Shown here: positions 41,673 to 50,758 of the stretch, in pieces
Numbering within the stretch: position 1 is the stretch's first letter
Layout of the letters: the number at the start of each line of letters is the position of its first letter
Notes under the pieces: model-generated
Told to the model about the DNA's origin: nothing
Seen by the model: the letters and a program-made list of their open reading frames with translations, nothing else
The model's database searches: none
Assembly: GCF_036345175.1 (NCBI RefSeq)
Contig: NZ_CP107780.1
Location: 10,044,001 to 10,108,000, forward strand
DNA length: 64,000 nt
Direction: 5' to 3'
Source: Streptomyces sp. NBC_00576
Lineage (GTDB): Bacteria; Actinomycetota; Actinomycetes; Streptomycetales; Streptomycetaceae
Translations under genes and position numbers: made by a program

Positions 41673-42704
41673 TCAGGCAGACCCCCGCTTGATCAGCTCG
41701 GTGGGCAGGATCACCGCCGCCGGGTCCTCGCCGCCGATCTGGGCGAGCAGTACCCGGACCATCTCGGCGCTGATCCGGTCGTAGGGCTGCCGGATGGTCG
41801 TCAGCTGGGGGCGGGCGGCCAGGGCCGCCGAGGAGTCGTCGAAGCCGCCCACCGACACGTCCCCGGGGACGCTCCGTTCCGCCCGTTCCAGTGCCGTGAG
41901 CACACCCTGGGCCATCAGGTCGGACGCGACGAACACGGCGTCCAGGTCCGGGCACTGGGCCAGCAGCCGGTCCGCGCCCGCCTCGCCGCTGGCCCGGCTG
42001 TAGTCGCCGGAGACGACGAGGCGTTCGTCGTACTCGATGCCCTCCTCGGCCAGGACCTCGCGGTAGCCGGCGAGGCGTTCCACACCGCCCGGGGTGTCCA
42101 GTGGACCCGTGACGACGCCGATGCGGCGGCGGCCCAGGGAGAGGAGGTGGCGGACCATGTCGCGGGCGCCGTCGCGGTCGGCCGCCGCCACGTAGCTCAC
42201 CTTGGAGCCGAGGCCGATCGGCTTGCCGCACGCGACGAGCGGTACGCCCGCCTCGCACAGTTCCTGCGCCACCGGGTCACCGGAGTGGCTGGAGACCAGC
42301 AGTACCCCGTCGACGTGTCCGGCGGTGATGTACCGCGTGAGGCGGCGCCGTTCGTCCTCCGTGCCCGCCAGCATCAGCAGCAGGGGGATGTCGTGCGCCG
42401 CCAGTGCCTGGGTGCAACCCCGCAGCAGCACGTTGAAGTTGGGGTCCTCGAAGAACCGCTCCTGAGGCTCCGTCAGCAGGAAGCCGATCGAGTCCGAGCG
42501 CCCGGTGATGAGCGAGCGGGCGTGGCGGTTCACCACGTAACCCGTTTTGCGGATCGCGGCGTTCACCGCCTCGTGGGCGGTCGGGCTGACGTAGTGCCCG
42601 CCGTTGAGCACACGCGAGACGGTGCCTCGGGATACTCCTGCCTCGCGGGCCACGTCGTGGATCGTCGGCGGTTTGCGCCGGCCCCCGGTATTGCTCATGG
42701 TCAT
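41673..42704 (-). CDS. LacI-family repressor of galactan genes
   Basis: A 343-residue LacI/GalR regulator with the N-terminal HTH TIHDVAREAGVSRGTVSRVL, then a hinge and a sugar-binding domain ending FDDSSAALAARPQLTTIRQP. It is the last gene of the galactan importer operon; its ATG at 42704 overlaps the permease stop as ATGA (ATG 42698 also possible). It most likely binds the LacI-type operator at 45898-45913, keeping the locus off until a galacto-oligosaccharide or galactose appears. That link is inferred from synteny. Confidence 0.9.
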   Translation of the reverse strand: MTMSNTGGRRKPPTIHDVAREAGVSRGTVSRVLNGGHYVSPTAHEAVNAAIRKTGYVVNRHARSLITGRSDSIGFLLTEPQERFFEDPNFNVLLRGCTQALAAHDIPLLLMLAGTEDERRRLTRYITAGHVDGVLLVSSHSGDPVAQELCEAGVPLVACGKPIGLGSKVSYVAAADRDGARDMVRHLLSLGRRRIGVVTGPLDTPGGVERLAGYREVLAEEGIEYDERLVVSGDYSRASGEAGADRLLAQCPDLDAVFVASDLMAQGVLTALERAERSVPGDVSVGGFDDSSAALAARPQLTTIRQPYDRISAEMVRVLLAQIGGEDPAAVILPTELIKRGSA

Positions 42705-43606
42705 GACTTTACGGCTCCGGACAGCAGGTCGAGGCTCCAGAACCGCTGGATGACCAGGAACAGCGCGATCAGCGGGAGGACCGCCAGGAACGCGCCCGTG
42801 ATCACCAGCGTGTAGAGCGCCGGGGTGTTCGCTCCCTGTTCGAGAAGCGTGAACAGACCCAGCGTGATCGGGAACTTCTCGTCGTCGCTGAGCATGATGT
42901 AGGGGAGCAGGAAGTTGTTCCACACCGCCACGAACTGGAACAGGAACACCGTCACCAGGCCTGGGATCATCATCGGGAGCGCGACCCGTGTGAAGATCCG
43001 CCACTCGCTCGCTCCGTCCATCCGCCCGGCCTCGACCACGTCGGCCGGCACCGCCGCGGCGGCGTAGATCCGGGCGAGATAGATGCCGTACGGGGAGAGG
43101 ATCAGCGGCAGCAGCACGGACGCGTAGGAGTCCGTGATGTCGGCCTTCGCCAGCAGCAGGTACTGGGGGATCGCGAGGATCACCGGCGGCATCAGCACGC
43201 CCGCCATCAGGACGCTGAACACCGTCTCCCGGCCGCGGAAGCGGTAGATCGCCAGCGCGTAGCCGCTGATCGCGGAGACGGCCGTCGACAGAAGGGCGCC
43301 GAGGCCGGCGTACAAGGCCGAATTGCCCATCCACTTCCAGTAGACGCCGTCGCGGTAGGCGCTCAGCTCCTTCACGTTGTCCGTGAAGCCGCTGCCGGGC
43401 AGGAACGTGAACGTGGAGAACAGTTCACTGCCCGACTTCGTCGCCGCGATCACCACCCACGCCACCGGCAGCAGGCAGTACAGGGCACCCAGGAGCAGGG
43501 TGATCGTCGGGACCAGGGCGATCCTGTTGCGCAGCGGCGGGCGCTGCGCGGTGCCGGGCCTGGTGCCCGTCGCCGTCTCGGCCTTGCCCACGGCAAGAGA
43601 ACTCAT
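42701..43606 (-). CDS. Carbohydrate ABC permease 2 (GanQ/MalG-like)
   Basis: A 301-residue CUT1-family inner-membrane permease with six helices. It carries the EAA motif ADVVEAGRMDGASEWRIFTRVALPMM and the end SLDLLSGAVKS typical of MalG-type subunits. ATG 43606 overlaps the stop of the first permease. It imports a di- or oligosaccharide, most likely beta-1,4-galacto-oligosaccharides given the GH42 and GH53 neighbours. No ATPase gene is present, as is usual where a shared MsiK-type ATPase serves several importers. Confidence 0.9.
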   Translation of the reverse strand: MSSLAVGKAETATGTRPGTAQRPPLRNRIALVPTITLLLGALYCLLPVAWVVIAATKSGSELFSTFTFLPGSGFTDNVKELSAYRDGVYWKWMGNSALYAGLGALLSTAVSAISGYALAIYRFRGRETVFSVLMAGVLMPPVILAIPQYLLLAKADITDSYASVLLPLILSPYGIYLARIYAAAAVPADVVEAGRMDGASEWRIFTRVALPMMIPGLVTVFLFQFVAVWNNFLLPYIMLSDDEKFPITLGLFTLLEQGANTPALYTLVITGAFLAVLPLIALFLVIQRFWSLDLLSGAVKS

Positions 43607-44526
43607 CGTGCTGCCTCCTGCTTGTTACGGGAGTTCGCGGCCCGCAGGAAGCCGAACGACAGGACCAGCGTGACGATCGCGATGATCGTCGCCTCGGCCG
43701 CGGCCGAGTAGATGTCGCCCTTGCCGAAGGCGTCCTGGTACACCTTCATCAGCGGACTCCATGTCGTGGACACGGAGTTGGTGAGCGGCTTGAGGGTGGT
43801 CGGCTCGCTGAACACCTGGAGCGTCGCGATGATCGAGAAGAAGAAGGTCAGCACCAGCGAGGGCGCCACCATCGGGATCTTGATCCTGAGCGCGATCTGC
43901 AGCGGGGTGGCGCCGTCCAGCTTCGCCGCCTCGTACACCTCGGCCGGGATGGACTGGAGCGAGGTGTAGACGACGATCATGTTGAAGCCGGTACCGCCCC
44001 ACACCGCGATGTTGGAGAGAGCGAGGTACAGCGGACCGCCGTCCAGCAGGTCCGGCTGCGGCATCCCCAGCTTGTCGAGGACGAAATAGAACGGGCTGAC
44101 GTCCGGCAGGTACAGGAAGCCCCACAGCAGCGCGGCGACGACTCCTGGAATGGCGTACGGCAGGAAGATCGCGAGCCGGGTGAAGGGTGTGAACCGCACC
44201 TTGTCCGCGTCGAGCATCAGCGCGAAGACAAGGGCGAGACCCAGCATCACCGGGACCACGATCGCGCCGTAGCCGACCACGCGCAGCGCGCCGTTCAGCA
44301 GCTCGTTGTCGGTGAGGGCATCGGTGTAGTTCTCGATGCCCGCCCAGACCTCTTTCCGCGCCCCGGCACCGAGGCCCAGGCCGGACACCTTCACCTTGTG
44401 CAGGCTCAGCCAGAGCGCGTAGCCGATGGGCAGCGCGAAGAAGAGGGCGAACAGGATCACCGCGGGAAGGAGGAAGGCGTACGGGGCCGACCTGACCCCG
44501 TACGACCTCCGGCGTGCGCTGGTCAC
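43603..44526 (-). CDS. Carbohydrate ABC permease 1 (GanP/MalF-like)
   Basis: A 307-residue CUT1 permease. The first helix is APYAFLLPAVILFALFFALPIGYALW, and the EAA motif is AEVYEAAKLDGATPLQIALRIKIPM. GTG 44526 overlaps the stop of the binding-protein gene; an open frame running further upstream is not coding. It pairs with the following permease. Confidence 0.9.
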   Translation of the reverse strand: MTSARRRSYGVRSAPYAFLLPAVILFALFFALPIGYALWLSLHKVKVSGLGLGAGARKEVWAGIENYTDALTDNELLNGALRVVGYGAIVVPVMLGLALVFALMLDADKVRFTPFTRLAIFLPYAIPGVVAALLWGFLYLPDVSPFYFVLDKLGMPQPDLLDGGPLYLALSNIAVWGGTGFNMIVVYTSLQSIPAEVYEAAKLDGATPLQIALRIKIPMVAPSLVLTFFFSIIATLQVFSEPTTLKPLTNSVSTTWSPLMKVYQDAFGKGDIYSAAAEATIIAIVTLVLSFGFLRAANSRNKQEAAR

Positions 44527-45839
44527 TCCGCGACTCCGAAGCCCTGCTTCTTCAGGTCGCCGACCGTGTCGTCCTGCATCGTCTTCAGAGCGGCGCCGAA
44601 GTCCGACTTGTTCTTCGCGGCCGACGCGAACGCGTCCTTGAACGAGGTGTACGCCACGTTCACGTTCGGACCCCACGCGGAGGGCGCCGTGGTCTTCGCG
44701 ATCTCGGCGGCCTTGGGGTAGAAGTCCGCCTGGTTGGAGAAGAAGTCGGGCGACTTGACGAACGCGCCGCTGAGCTGGGCGCCCGTGGCGGCCGGGTAGA
44801 TCCCGCCCTCCTTGGCGAGCGCGGCCAGCGCGTCACGGTCGGTGTTCAGCCAGGCGGCGAACTTCGCGGCGGCCGACTTGTTGCCGGAGTCGGTGGTGAC
44901 GGCGGTCGAGGAGCCGCCCCAGCTGCCCGTCACGTCTTCGCCGGCCGACCACTGGGGGAGCGGGGCCATGGCCCACTTGCCCTTGGTGTCCGGGGCGGCC
45001 GTCGTCAGTGTGCCCGGTGCCCACACCGCGCTGACCCAGGCGACCTGCTTGCCGGTGTTGAGCGCCTTGTTCCAGGCCGGGGTGTACATCGGCTGGTTGT
45101 CGATGGCGTCCTCCTTGACGAGGTCGCCCCAGAACTTGGCGACCTTCTGGGTCGCCGCGTCGTCGATACCGACCTTCCACTTCTCGCCGGAGGTCGTCCA
45201 CCACTTGGCGCCGGCCTGCTGGGCGAGCCCTGCGAAGAGGCCGGAGTCGTTGGCGGAGAAGGTGGTGAGGTCCTTGTCCGGGGCCTTCTTCTTCAGGTCC
45301 CGGGCGGTCTGGGCGAACTCGGCCCAGGTGGTCGGGACCTTGAGGCCGTACTGCTTGAAGAGGTCCTCGCGGTAGTAGAACATCATCGGCCCGATGTCCT
45401 GCGGCACCGCGTACACGGCGTCCGTGCCCAGCGTCGTCTGCTGCCAGACACCCTCGGCGAAGTCCTTCTTCGCGTCGCCGACCTCGCCCGAGATGTCCGC
45501 GAGCGCGTCATTGCTGACCAGCGTCGGCAGGGCCTGGTACTCGGCCTGCACCAGGTCCGGCGCCTTCTTGGCCTTGTGCGCGGTGAGGATCTTGGTGACC
45601 AGGGTGTCGCCGGACGCCTGCTTCTTCACCGTGACGGTGATCTGCTGCTCCTTGCCCGGCCCCTTGTTCCACAGGTCGACGACCTTGTCCATGCCGGGCG
45701 TCCAGGTCCAGTACGTCAGCGACACCGGGCCCGACTGGGCGTCGCTGTCGTCGTCGGACCCGCAAGCGGCGAGTGTGGTGGCGCCGAGTGTGACGGCGAC
45801 TGCGGTTGCCACGAGGCGCCACTGCTTCGTGTTCGGCAT
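44523..45839 (-). CDS. Sugar-binding lipoprotein of the galactan importer
   Basis: A 438-residue ABC solute-binding protein of the CUT1 class. It has signal sequence and lipobox LAAC (cysteine near residue 26), then an acidic linker (GSDDDSDAQ). The fold begins SLTYWTWTPGMDKVVDLWNKG, with VPQDIGPMMFYYREDLF and aromatic residues lining the ligand cleft. ATG 45839 has AGGGGAGA about six bases upstream. It is the first gene of the importer operon and is preceded by a -35/-10 pair with a LacI operator. Ligand inferred: galacto-oligosaccharides. Confidence 0.9.
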   Translation of the reverse strand: MPNTKQWRLVATAVAVTLGATTLAACGSDDDSDAQSGPVSLTYWTWTPGMDKVVDLWNKGPGKEQQITVTVKKQASGDTLVTKILTAHKAKKAPDLVQAEYQALPTLVSNDALADISGEVGDAKKDFAEGVWQQTTLGTDAVYAVPQDIGPMMFYYREDLFKQYGLKVPTTWAEFAQTARDLKKKAPDKDLTTFSANDSGLFAGLAQQAGAKWWTTSGEKWKVGIDDAATQKVAKFWGDLVKEDAIDNQPMYTPAWNKALNTGKQVAWVSAVWAPGTLTTAAPDTKGKWAMAPLPQWSAGEDVTGSWGGSSTAVTTDSGNKSAAAKFAAWLNTDRDALAALAKEGGIYPAATGAQLSGAFVKSPDFFSNQADFYPKAAEIAKTTAPSAWGPNVNVAYTSFKDAFASAAKNKSDFGAALKTMQDDTVGDLKKQGFGVAE

Positions 45840-45897
45840 GGAACGTTCTCCCCTGACCTGGTGGGGCCCTCGCCTGCTGCAAGAGCCCGCCATGCTT

Positions 45898-45913
45898 CTG
45901 TGAGCGTTCACAG
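45898..45913. promoter_or_regulatory. LacI-family operator
   Basis: CTGTGAGCGTTCACAG is a 16-bp dyad with the central CG that LacI-family proteins require, with one mismatch between arms. It overlaps the -10 box of the importer promoter and lies in the 203-bp divergent region shared with the beta-galactosidase gene, so one bound repressor could affect both sides. Confidence 0.8.
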
Positions 45914-45940
45914 TAGAGAAACACACTGGACACTTGTCAA
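45912..45940 (-). promoter_or_regulatory. Promoter of the galactan importer operon
   Basis: On the minus strand a consensus -35 TTGACA (45940-45935) is followed after 17 bp by TCTACT (45917-45912) as -10. The LacI operator begins within this -10 box. This is a housekeeping-type promoter that repression would block directly. Confidence 0.65.
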
Positions 45941-46042
45941 TGGTTGTTGCCATGCGGTTATCTAGGCCCCGCACCGCGAATAGCTGTGTGTGCACGTTCC
46001 CAAGATATGTTCCACAGTGACCGACCAACCGGGAGACATTCC

Positions 46043-48064
46043 ATGCCGGAGACCACCCCCACGGGCCTCACGAGGCTTGCCTTCGGCGGGGACTACAACC
46101 CCGAGCAGTGGCCGGAAAGCGTCTGGCAGGAAGACGTTCGGCTGATGCGTGAAGCCGGCGTCACGATGGTCAGCGTCGGAATTTTCTCGTGGGCCATGCT
46201 GGAGACGGCACCCGGGGTGTACGACTTCGGCTGGCTCGACCGCCTGCTGGACCTCCTGCACGAGAACGGCATCCGCGCCGACCTCGGCACGCCCACGGTG
46301 GCGCCGCCCGCCTGGTTCTACCGCGAGCACCCGGACGCACTGCCGGTCACCCCCGAGGGTGTGCGCTACGAGTTCGGCTCCCGCGCCGCGATCTGCCACA
46401 GCAACGCCGACTACCGCGCCGCCGCCGCGGGCATCACCACGAAGCTCGCCGAGCGCTACGGCGCCCACCCGGCGCTCGCCATGTGGCACGTGCACAACGA
46501 GTACGGCGTCCCCGTGTCGGCCTGCTACTGCGACTCCTGCGCGGCCCACTTCCGCCGCTGGCTGGAGACGGCGTACGAGACGGTAGGCGGCGTCAACGAG
46601 GCCTGGGGAACCGCCTTCTGGGGCCAGCGGTACGCCACCTTCGAGCAGATCAACCCGCCGCGCGCCGCACCCACGGTCGGCAACCCGGGACAGGCGCTGG
46701 ACTACAAGCGGTTCGCCGACGCCACCATGCGCGAGAACTTCGTGATGGAGCGGGACATCCTCCACCGTCTGTCGCCCGGCATCCCGGTCACCACGAACTT
46801 CATGACCGCGCTCAGCCAGTGCGACTCCGTCGACTACTGGGCCTGGGGCCGCGAGGTCGACATCGTCACCAACGACCACTACCTGATCACCGACGGCCGC
46901 CGCACCCACGTCAACCTGGCGATGGCCGCCGACCTCACACGCTCCGTCGGCGGCGGCGCCCCCTGGATCCTCCTCGAACACTCCACCTCGGGTGTCAACT
47001 GGCAGTCCCGCAACCCCGCGAAGGCACCGGGCCAGATGGCCCGCAACTCCCTCGCCCACGTGGCCCGGGGCTCCGAGGGCGCGATGTTCTTCCAGTGGCG
47101 CCAGTCCCGGCGCGGCGCCGAGAAGTTCCACTCGGCGATGCTCCCGCACGGCGGCACGGAGACCCGCGTCTGGCGCGAGGTCGTCGAACTCGGCGCCTCC
47201 CTCGACTCGTTGGCCTCCATCCGCTCCACCCGTACGGTCGCCGACGTCGCCGTCCTGTGGGACTGGCACTCCTGGTGGGCGCAGAACCTCCAGTGGCGCC
47301 CCAGTGAGGACCACGACCCGCGCGAGCGCGCCGACGCCTTCTACGAGGCCTTGTACGACCGCCACCTCACGGTCGACTTCGCCCACCCGGAAGCCGACTT
47401 GTCGGCTTATCCCCTTGTCGTCGTACCCGCCCTGTACCTGATGACGGAGGCAGCCGGGAACAACCTCAGGGAGTACGTCGAGAACGGCGGCACCCTCGTC
47501 GTCTCGTACTTCTCCGGCATCGTCGACGAGCACGACGCCGTGCACGAGGGCCCCTACCCGGGCGCCCTGCGTGACGTACTCGGCCTGACCGTCGAGGAGT
47601 TCTCGCCGCTGCTCCAGGGCGAGGACGTACGCATCACCGGCCCCGACGGCTCCGAGCTGACCGGCGACGTGTGGACCGAGTTCGTCGTCCCGCGCGGCGC
47701 CGAGACCGTGTGGACGTACGCCGACGGACTCACCGCCGACCACCCGGCCGTCACCCGTAACCGCCTCGGCGAAGGCACCGCCTGGTACGTGTCGACGCGC
47801 CTCGACACGCACGGTCTGGACGCCCTGCTCGGCTGGGCCACCGAGGACGCCGACCTAGCACCCCGCGCCGACCTCCCGCGCGACGTCGAACTCGTCCGCC
47901 GCACCGGCGAGTCGGGCACCTACCTGTTCGCCGTCAACCACACCGCGTCGGACACCAAGGTGCCCCTGGAGGCACCCGGCACCGAACTGCTGACGGGCGA
48001 ACGAGCCGCGGGCCGCCTCGCGCTGCCCGCCGGAGCCGTCCGGGTCGTACGACTCGACGGCTGA
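46043..48064 (+). CDS. GH42 beta-galactosidase
   Basis: A 673-residue intracellular enzyme without a signal peptide. Its GH42 barrel begins LAFGGDYNPEQWPESVWQED. The acid/base is Glu153 in HVHNEYGVP and the nucleophile Glu312 in ILLEHSTSGVNW. The zinc-type cysteine cluster CYCDSC lies at about residues 160-165. A trimerisation (Rossmann-like) domain (about 390-600) and a beta C-domain follow. It would split imported galacto-oligosaccharides to galactose. ATG 46043 has GGGAGA seven bases upstream. It is divergent from the importer genes and co-oriented with the galactanase. Confidence 0.93.
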   Translation: MPETTPTGLTRLAFGGDYNPEQWPESVWQEDVRLMREAGVTMVSVGIFSWAMLETAPGVYDFGWLDRLLDLLHENGIRADLGTPTVAPPAWFYREHPDALPVTPEGVRYEFGSRAAICHSNADYRAAAAGITTKLAERYGAHPALAMWHVHNEYGVPVSACYCDSCAAHFRRWLETAYETVGGVNEAWGTAFWGQRYATFEQINPPRAAPTVGNPGQALDYKRFADATMRENFVMERDILHRLSPGIPVTTNFMTALSQCDSVDYWAWGREVDIVTNDHYLITDGRRTHVNLAMAADLTRSVGGGAPWILLEHSTSGVNWQSRNPAKAPGQMARNSLAHVARGSEGAMFFQWRQSRRGAEKFHSAMLPHGGTETRVWREVVELGASLDSLASIRSTRTVADVAVLWDWHSWWAQNLQWRPSEDHDPRERADAFYEALYDRHLTVDFAHPEADLSAYPLVVVPALYLMTEAAGNNLREYVENGGTLVVSYFSGIVDEHDAVHEGPYPGALRDVLGLTVEEFSPLLQGEDVRITGPDGSELTGDVWTEFVVPRGAETVWTYADGLTADHPAVTRNRLGEGTAWYVSTRLDTHGLDALLGWATEDADLAPRADLPRDVELVRRTGESGTYLFAVNHTASDTKVPLEAPGTELLTGERAAGRLALPAGAVRVVRLDG

Positions 48065-48180
48065 GCCGCAAGTTCCCCTCCGCCCGTGCGTGCCACGAGA
48101 GCCGCGGGCGGAGGGGTCTCCCTCCCGCCACTCAGGAGGGGCACCCCCAACCCATCACGTCGAAGGGACGACGGACGACG

Positions 48181-49752
48181 ATGTTCCATCCCAGACGCAC
48201 ACCCAGGCGCACACTCAAGGCCCTGCTGCTCCCGCTCGCCGCAGGCCTCGCCCTCACCGCCCTCCCCGCCACCTCCGCGCAGGCGGCCAGTACCCTCACC
48301 AACGGCGGCTTCGAGGCCGACGGTTCGGGCGCTGCCACCCCCAACGGCTGGTCGGAGTACGGCGACACGGGCGCCTCGTACGTGGAGTCCGGTGGCCGCA
48401 GCGGCAGTTACCGCCTGTCCCACTACTCTGCCTCCGCCTACAAGGTGGAGACCTACCAGTACCTGTCCGGGCTGACCAACGGCAACTACAAGCTCACCGC
48501 GTGGGTGCGCTCGGGCGGCGGCCAGAAGTCGGCCTACATAGCGCTGAAGAACTGCGGCAGCTCCGAGCAGCGCACCGACCTGCCCGTCTCCGCCAGCGGG
48601 TGGATCCGCATCGTCGTGCCGATCGCGGTGACGAACAACCAGTGCACGATCAGCGTCAACTCCGATGCCAACGCGGGCAACTGGATCAACGTCGACGACC
48701 TGACCTTCGCCTCCGGCACCGGCGGGGTGCCCGTCAAGGGCGCCGACATCTCCTCCCTCCCCAAGAGTGAGGCCAAGGGCGGTGTCTACAAGACCAGTTC
48801 GGGGACGACGAGCGACGCGCTCACCGTCCTGAAGAACTCCGGCATGAACTACGCGCGCGTCAAGGTCTGGGTCAACCCGGCCGACGGCTACAACAACAAG
48901 GCGCGCGTCCTCGCCATCGCCAAGCGCATCAAGGCGCAGGGCATGAAGCTGCTGGTCGACTTCCACTACTCGGACATCTGGGCCGACCCGGGCGCCCAGA
49001 GCAAGCCGTCCGCATGGGCCGGACACTCCTACAGTCAGCTGAAGACGGACGTCTACAACCACACGTACGACGTCCTCAACGCCCTCAAGGCGCAGGGCAC
49101 CACCGCCGACATGGTCCAGGTCGGCAACGAGATCAACGGCGGCATGCTGTGGTCCGAGGGCTCGACCGACAACTGGTCGCAGCTCGCCGGGCTGCTCAAC
49201 TCCGGCTACAACGCGGTCAAGGCGGTCAACTCCGGCACGACCGTCGCGCTGCACCTGGCCAAGGGCGGCGACCTGTCGGGCACCCGCTGGTGGTTCGACA
49301 GCGCGGTTTCCAACGGAGTGAAGTTCGACGCCATCGGCCTGTCCTACTACGGCTACTGGCACGGCTCGCTCTACGACTTCCAGACCACCCTGGACGACGC
49401 GGCCTCCCGCTACGGCAAGCCGGTGTTCGTCGCCGAGACGGCCTATCCCTTCCGTCTCGACAGCAAGGACTCGCACGAGAACATCATCGACACGACCGGT
49501 GAGCTGGTCTCCGGGTACGCGGCGTCCACGGCCGGGCAGTCGGCCTGGTTCCGGGACATCCTGAACATCGTGGAGGCCGTTCCGAACGGCCGCGGACTCG
49601 GCGTCTTCTACTGGGAGGCGACCTGGACCGCGGTCACCGGCAACGGCTGGGACCCCACGGACGCCTCCTCCGGCAACGGCTGGGAGAACCAGGCCCTGTT
49701 CGGCTACGACGACAAGGCGCTCCCCGCGATGACGTGGTTCAGCCACCGCTGA
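48181..49752 (+). CDS. Secreted GH53 endo-beta-1,4-galactanase with N-terminal CBM
   Basis: A 523-residue exported enzyme. The signal peptide is at residues 1-36 (cleavage near SAQAAS). A carbohydrate-binding module of the CBM61/CBM4-like sandwich type follows (about 38-180, beginning TLTNGGFEADGSG). The GH53 barrel is at about 188-523. The acid/base is Glu317 in VQVGNEINGG and the nucleophile Glu419 in VFVAETAYPF; DFHYSDIWADPG is diagnostic. It attacks arabinogalactan or galactan outside the cell, and its products feed the importer and GH42. A strong terminator follows. Confidence 0.94.
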   Translation: MFHPRRTPRRTLKALLLPLAAGLALTALPATSAQAASTLTNGGFEADGSGAATPNGWSEYGDTGASYVESGGRSGSYRLSHYSASAYKVETYQYLSGLTNGNYKLTAWVRSGGGQKSAYIALKNCGSSEQRTDLPVSASGWIRIVVPIAVTNNQCTISVNSDANAGNWINVDDLTFASGTGGVPVKGADISSLPKSEAKGGVYKTSSGTTSDALTVLKNSGMNYARVKVWVNPADGYNNKARVLAIAKRIKAQGMKLLVDFHYSDIWADPGAQSKPSAWAGHSYSQLKTDVYNHTYDVLNALKAQGTTADMVQVGNEINGGMLWSEGSTDNWSQLAGLLNSGYNAVKAVNSGTTVALHLAKGGDLSGTRWWFDSAVSNGVKFDAIGLSYYGYWHGSLYDFQTTLDDAASRYGKPVFVAETAYPFRLDSKDSHENIIDTTGELVSGYAASTAGQSAWFRDILNIVEAVPNGRGLGVFYWEATWTAVTGNGWDPTDASSGNGWENQALFGYDDKALPAMTWFSHR

Positions 49753-49765
49753 GCCCGAATGGACG

Positions 49766-49800
49766 GGGGCCCGGCCGCGTGGGGGAGGCGGCCGGGCCCC
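49766..49800. terminator. Strong hairpin terminator
   Basis: GGGGCCCGGCCGC (49766-49778) and its exact complement at 49788-49800 form a perfect 13-bp GC stem with a 9-base loop, 14 bp after the galactanase stop. U-poor stems of this kind terminate well in streptomycetes. Confidence 0.85.
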
Positions 49801-50084
49801 TGCTCATTGTTCGACCTCGGCCAAGAGGTGCGAAGCCGCGGACGCGGCGGCCTCGACTGCGGGACTTTGGGAGCACGGTACGCGGTGACCGGGACGAGGA
49901 GGCGCGATGCTGAAGAGGCCCGTGGGCGGGCAACGCCTGGAGATCCTGCCTTCTATCGTCCCGACGAGGTTCGCATCGCCGAGGTTGCCCGGATGTTCGA
50001 GAAGGGCTGGTAGGTCCGCCGACGGTCGGGCGGATGTCGGCGGGCCGTGAGCTGTTGGGGGTGCCGGGACGACCGGGGTGCCGT
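49801..50084. other. Intergenic stretch, no supported gene
   Basis: A frame ending DEVRIAEVARMFEKGW at 50013 has a vague helical end but no ribosome site, no clear start and no family I recognise. It may be a degenerate fragment. Nothing else coding is visible. Confidence 0.45.
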
Positions 50085-50097
50085 GACCAGGTGTGTG

Positions 50098-50165
50098 GAA
50101 AGCCTGCGGGCCGGTGGGGGCTGGTCGAGCCACGCGGCGGAGCCGCAAATGTCACAGCCCCGCAC
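50098..50165. repeat. Dispersed intergenic repeat, copy C (inverted)
   Basis: Reverse complement of the element at 41117-41190. It shows CTGCGGGCCGGTGGGGGCTG, then GGCGGAGCCGCAAATGTCAC and AGCCCCGCACCC. It lies upstream of the fluoride operon. Confidence 0.75.
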
Positions 50166-50185
50166 CCGGATTCATCGATCCGCGC

Positions 50186-50199
50186 TCAGCACGTGCTGA
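50186..50199. promoter_or_regulatory. Perfect 14-bp palindrome before the fluC operon
   Basis: TCAGCACGTGCTGA is an exact palindrome 101 bp upstream of the first fluC start. It is a likely operator, with the binding protein unknown. No fluoride riboswitch consensus is seen in the same region. Confidence 0.5.
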
Positions 50200-50299
50200 C
50201 CCAGGTGCAGCCCCCGCACCCCGGCGTTACCCTGTTGACCGGCCGCGATCCCCGCTCGCGCCCCACGCCCGGGCGCCGGCGAGTAGGAGACGTACGACC

Positions 50300-50758
50300 A
50301 TGACAGCCCCCGACATCCGGACCGGGACCGTCAGCGTCCGACCGCGCCCCTCCGCCCTGCGCGGCCAGGCACCCGTCGTCGCCGTGGTCGCGGTCGGCGG
50401 CGCGATCGGCGCCTGTGCCCGATACGCGGCCTCCCTCGCCTGGCCCGCGCGGACCGGCGGATTCCCCTGGACCACGTTCTGGATCAACGTCGTCGGCTGT
50501 GCCGTGATCGGCGTGTTCATGGTGGTCATCACGGAGACCTGGGCAGCCCACCGCCTCGTACGCCCCTTCTTCGGCACCGGTGTGCTCGGCGGCTTCACCA
50601 CCTTCTCGACGTACGCCGTCGACATACAGAAGCTGGTCGACCGGGGCCACCCCGGCACCGGCCTCGCCTACCTCGCCGCGACCCTGCTCGCGGCGCTCAC
50701 AGCCGTGACACTCGCGGCGACCGCGACCCGCCGGGTCCTGAAGCGGAGGCGACGATGA
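50300..50758 (+). CDS. crcB: Fluoride channel subunit 1
   Basis: A 152-residue Fluc/CrcB channel with four helices: VVAVVAVGGAIGACARYAASL, FWINVVGCAVIGVFMVVI, then GGFTTFSTYAVD carrying the phenylalanine box and Na+-site threonines, and a final helix. The N-terminal 25 residues are Pro/Arg-rich. It exports fluoride passively. ATG 50300 has AGGAG about ten bases upstream. The stop overlaps the DUF190 start. Confidence 0.93.
   Translation: MTAPDIRTGTVSVRPRPSALRGQAPVVAVVAVGGAIGACARYAASLAWPARTGGFPWTTFWINVVGCAVIGVFMVVITETWAAHRLVRPFFGTGVLGGFTTFSTYAVDIQKLVDRGHPGTGLAYLAATLLAALTAVTLAATATRRVLKRRRR

Noticed and set aside
45944..46042. Upstream extension of the beta-galactosidase
   Set aside because: The extension would include the divergent promoter region; ATG 46043 has a proper ribosome site and matches the family start.
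30915..49752. Natural-product biosynthetic cluster
   Set aside because: The many oxidoreductases and transporters fit sulfur and galactan catabolism. There is no PKS, NRPS, terpene, RiPP or tailoring core enzyme.
49759..50013. Small gene after the galactanase terminator
   Set aside because: Its beginning lies within the terminator stem, and no ribosome site or homology is recognisable. At most it is a decayed fragment.
50166..50299. Fluoride riboswitch upstream of the fluC operon
   Set aside because: The crcB-motif consensus (GGnGATGG and the paired GGCTGATGGC-like part) is absent on either strand of this leader.
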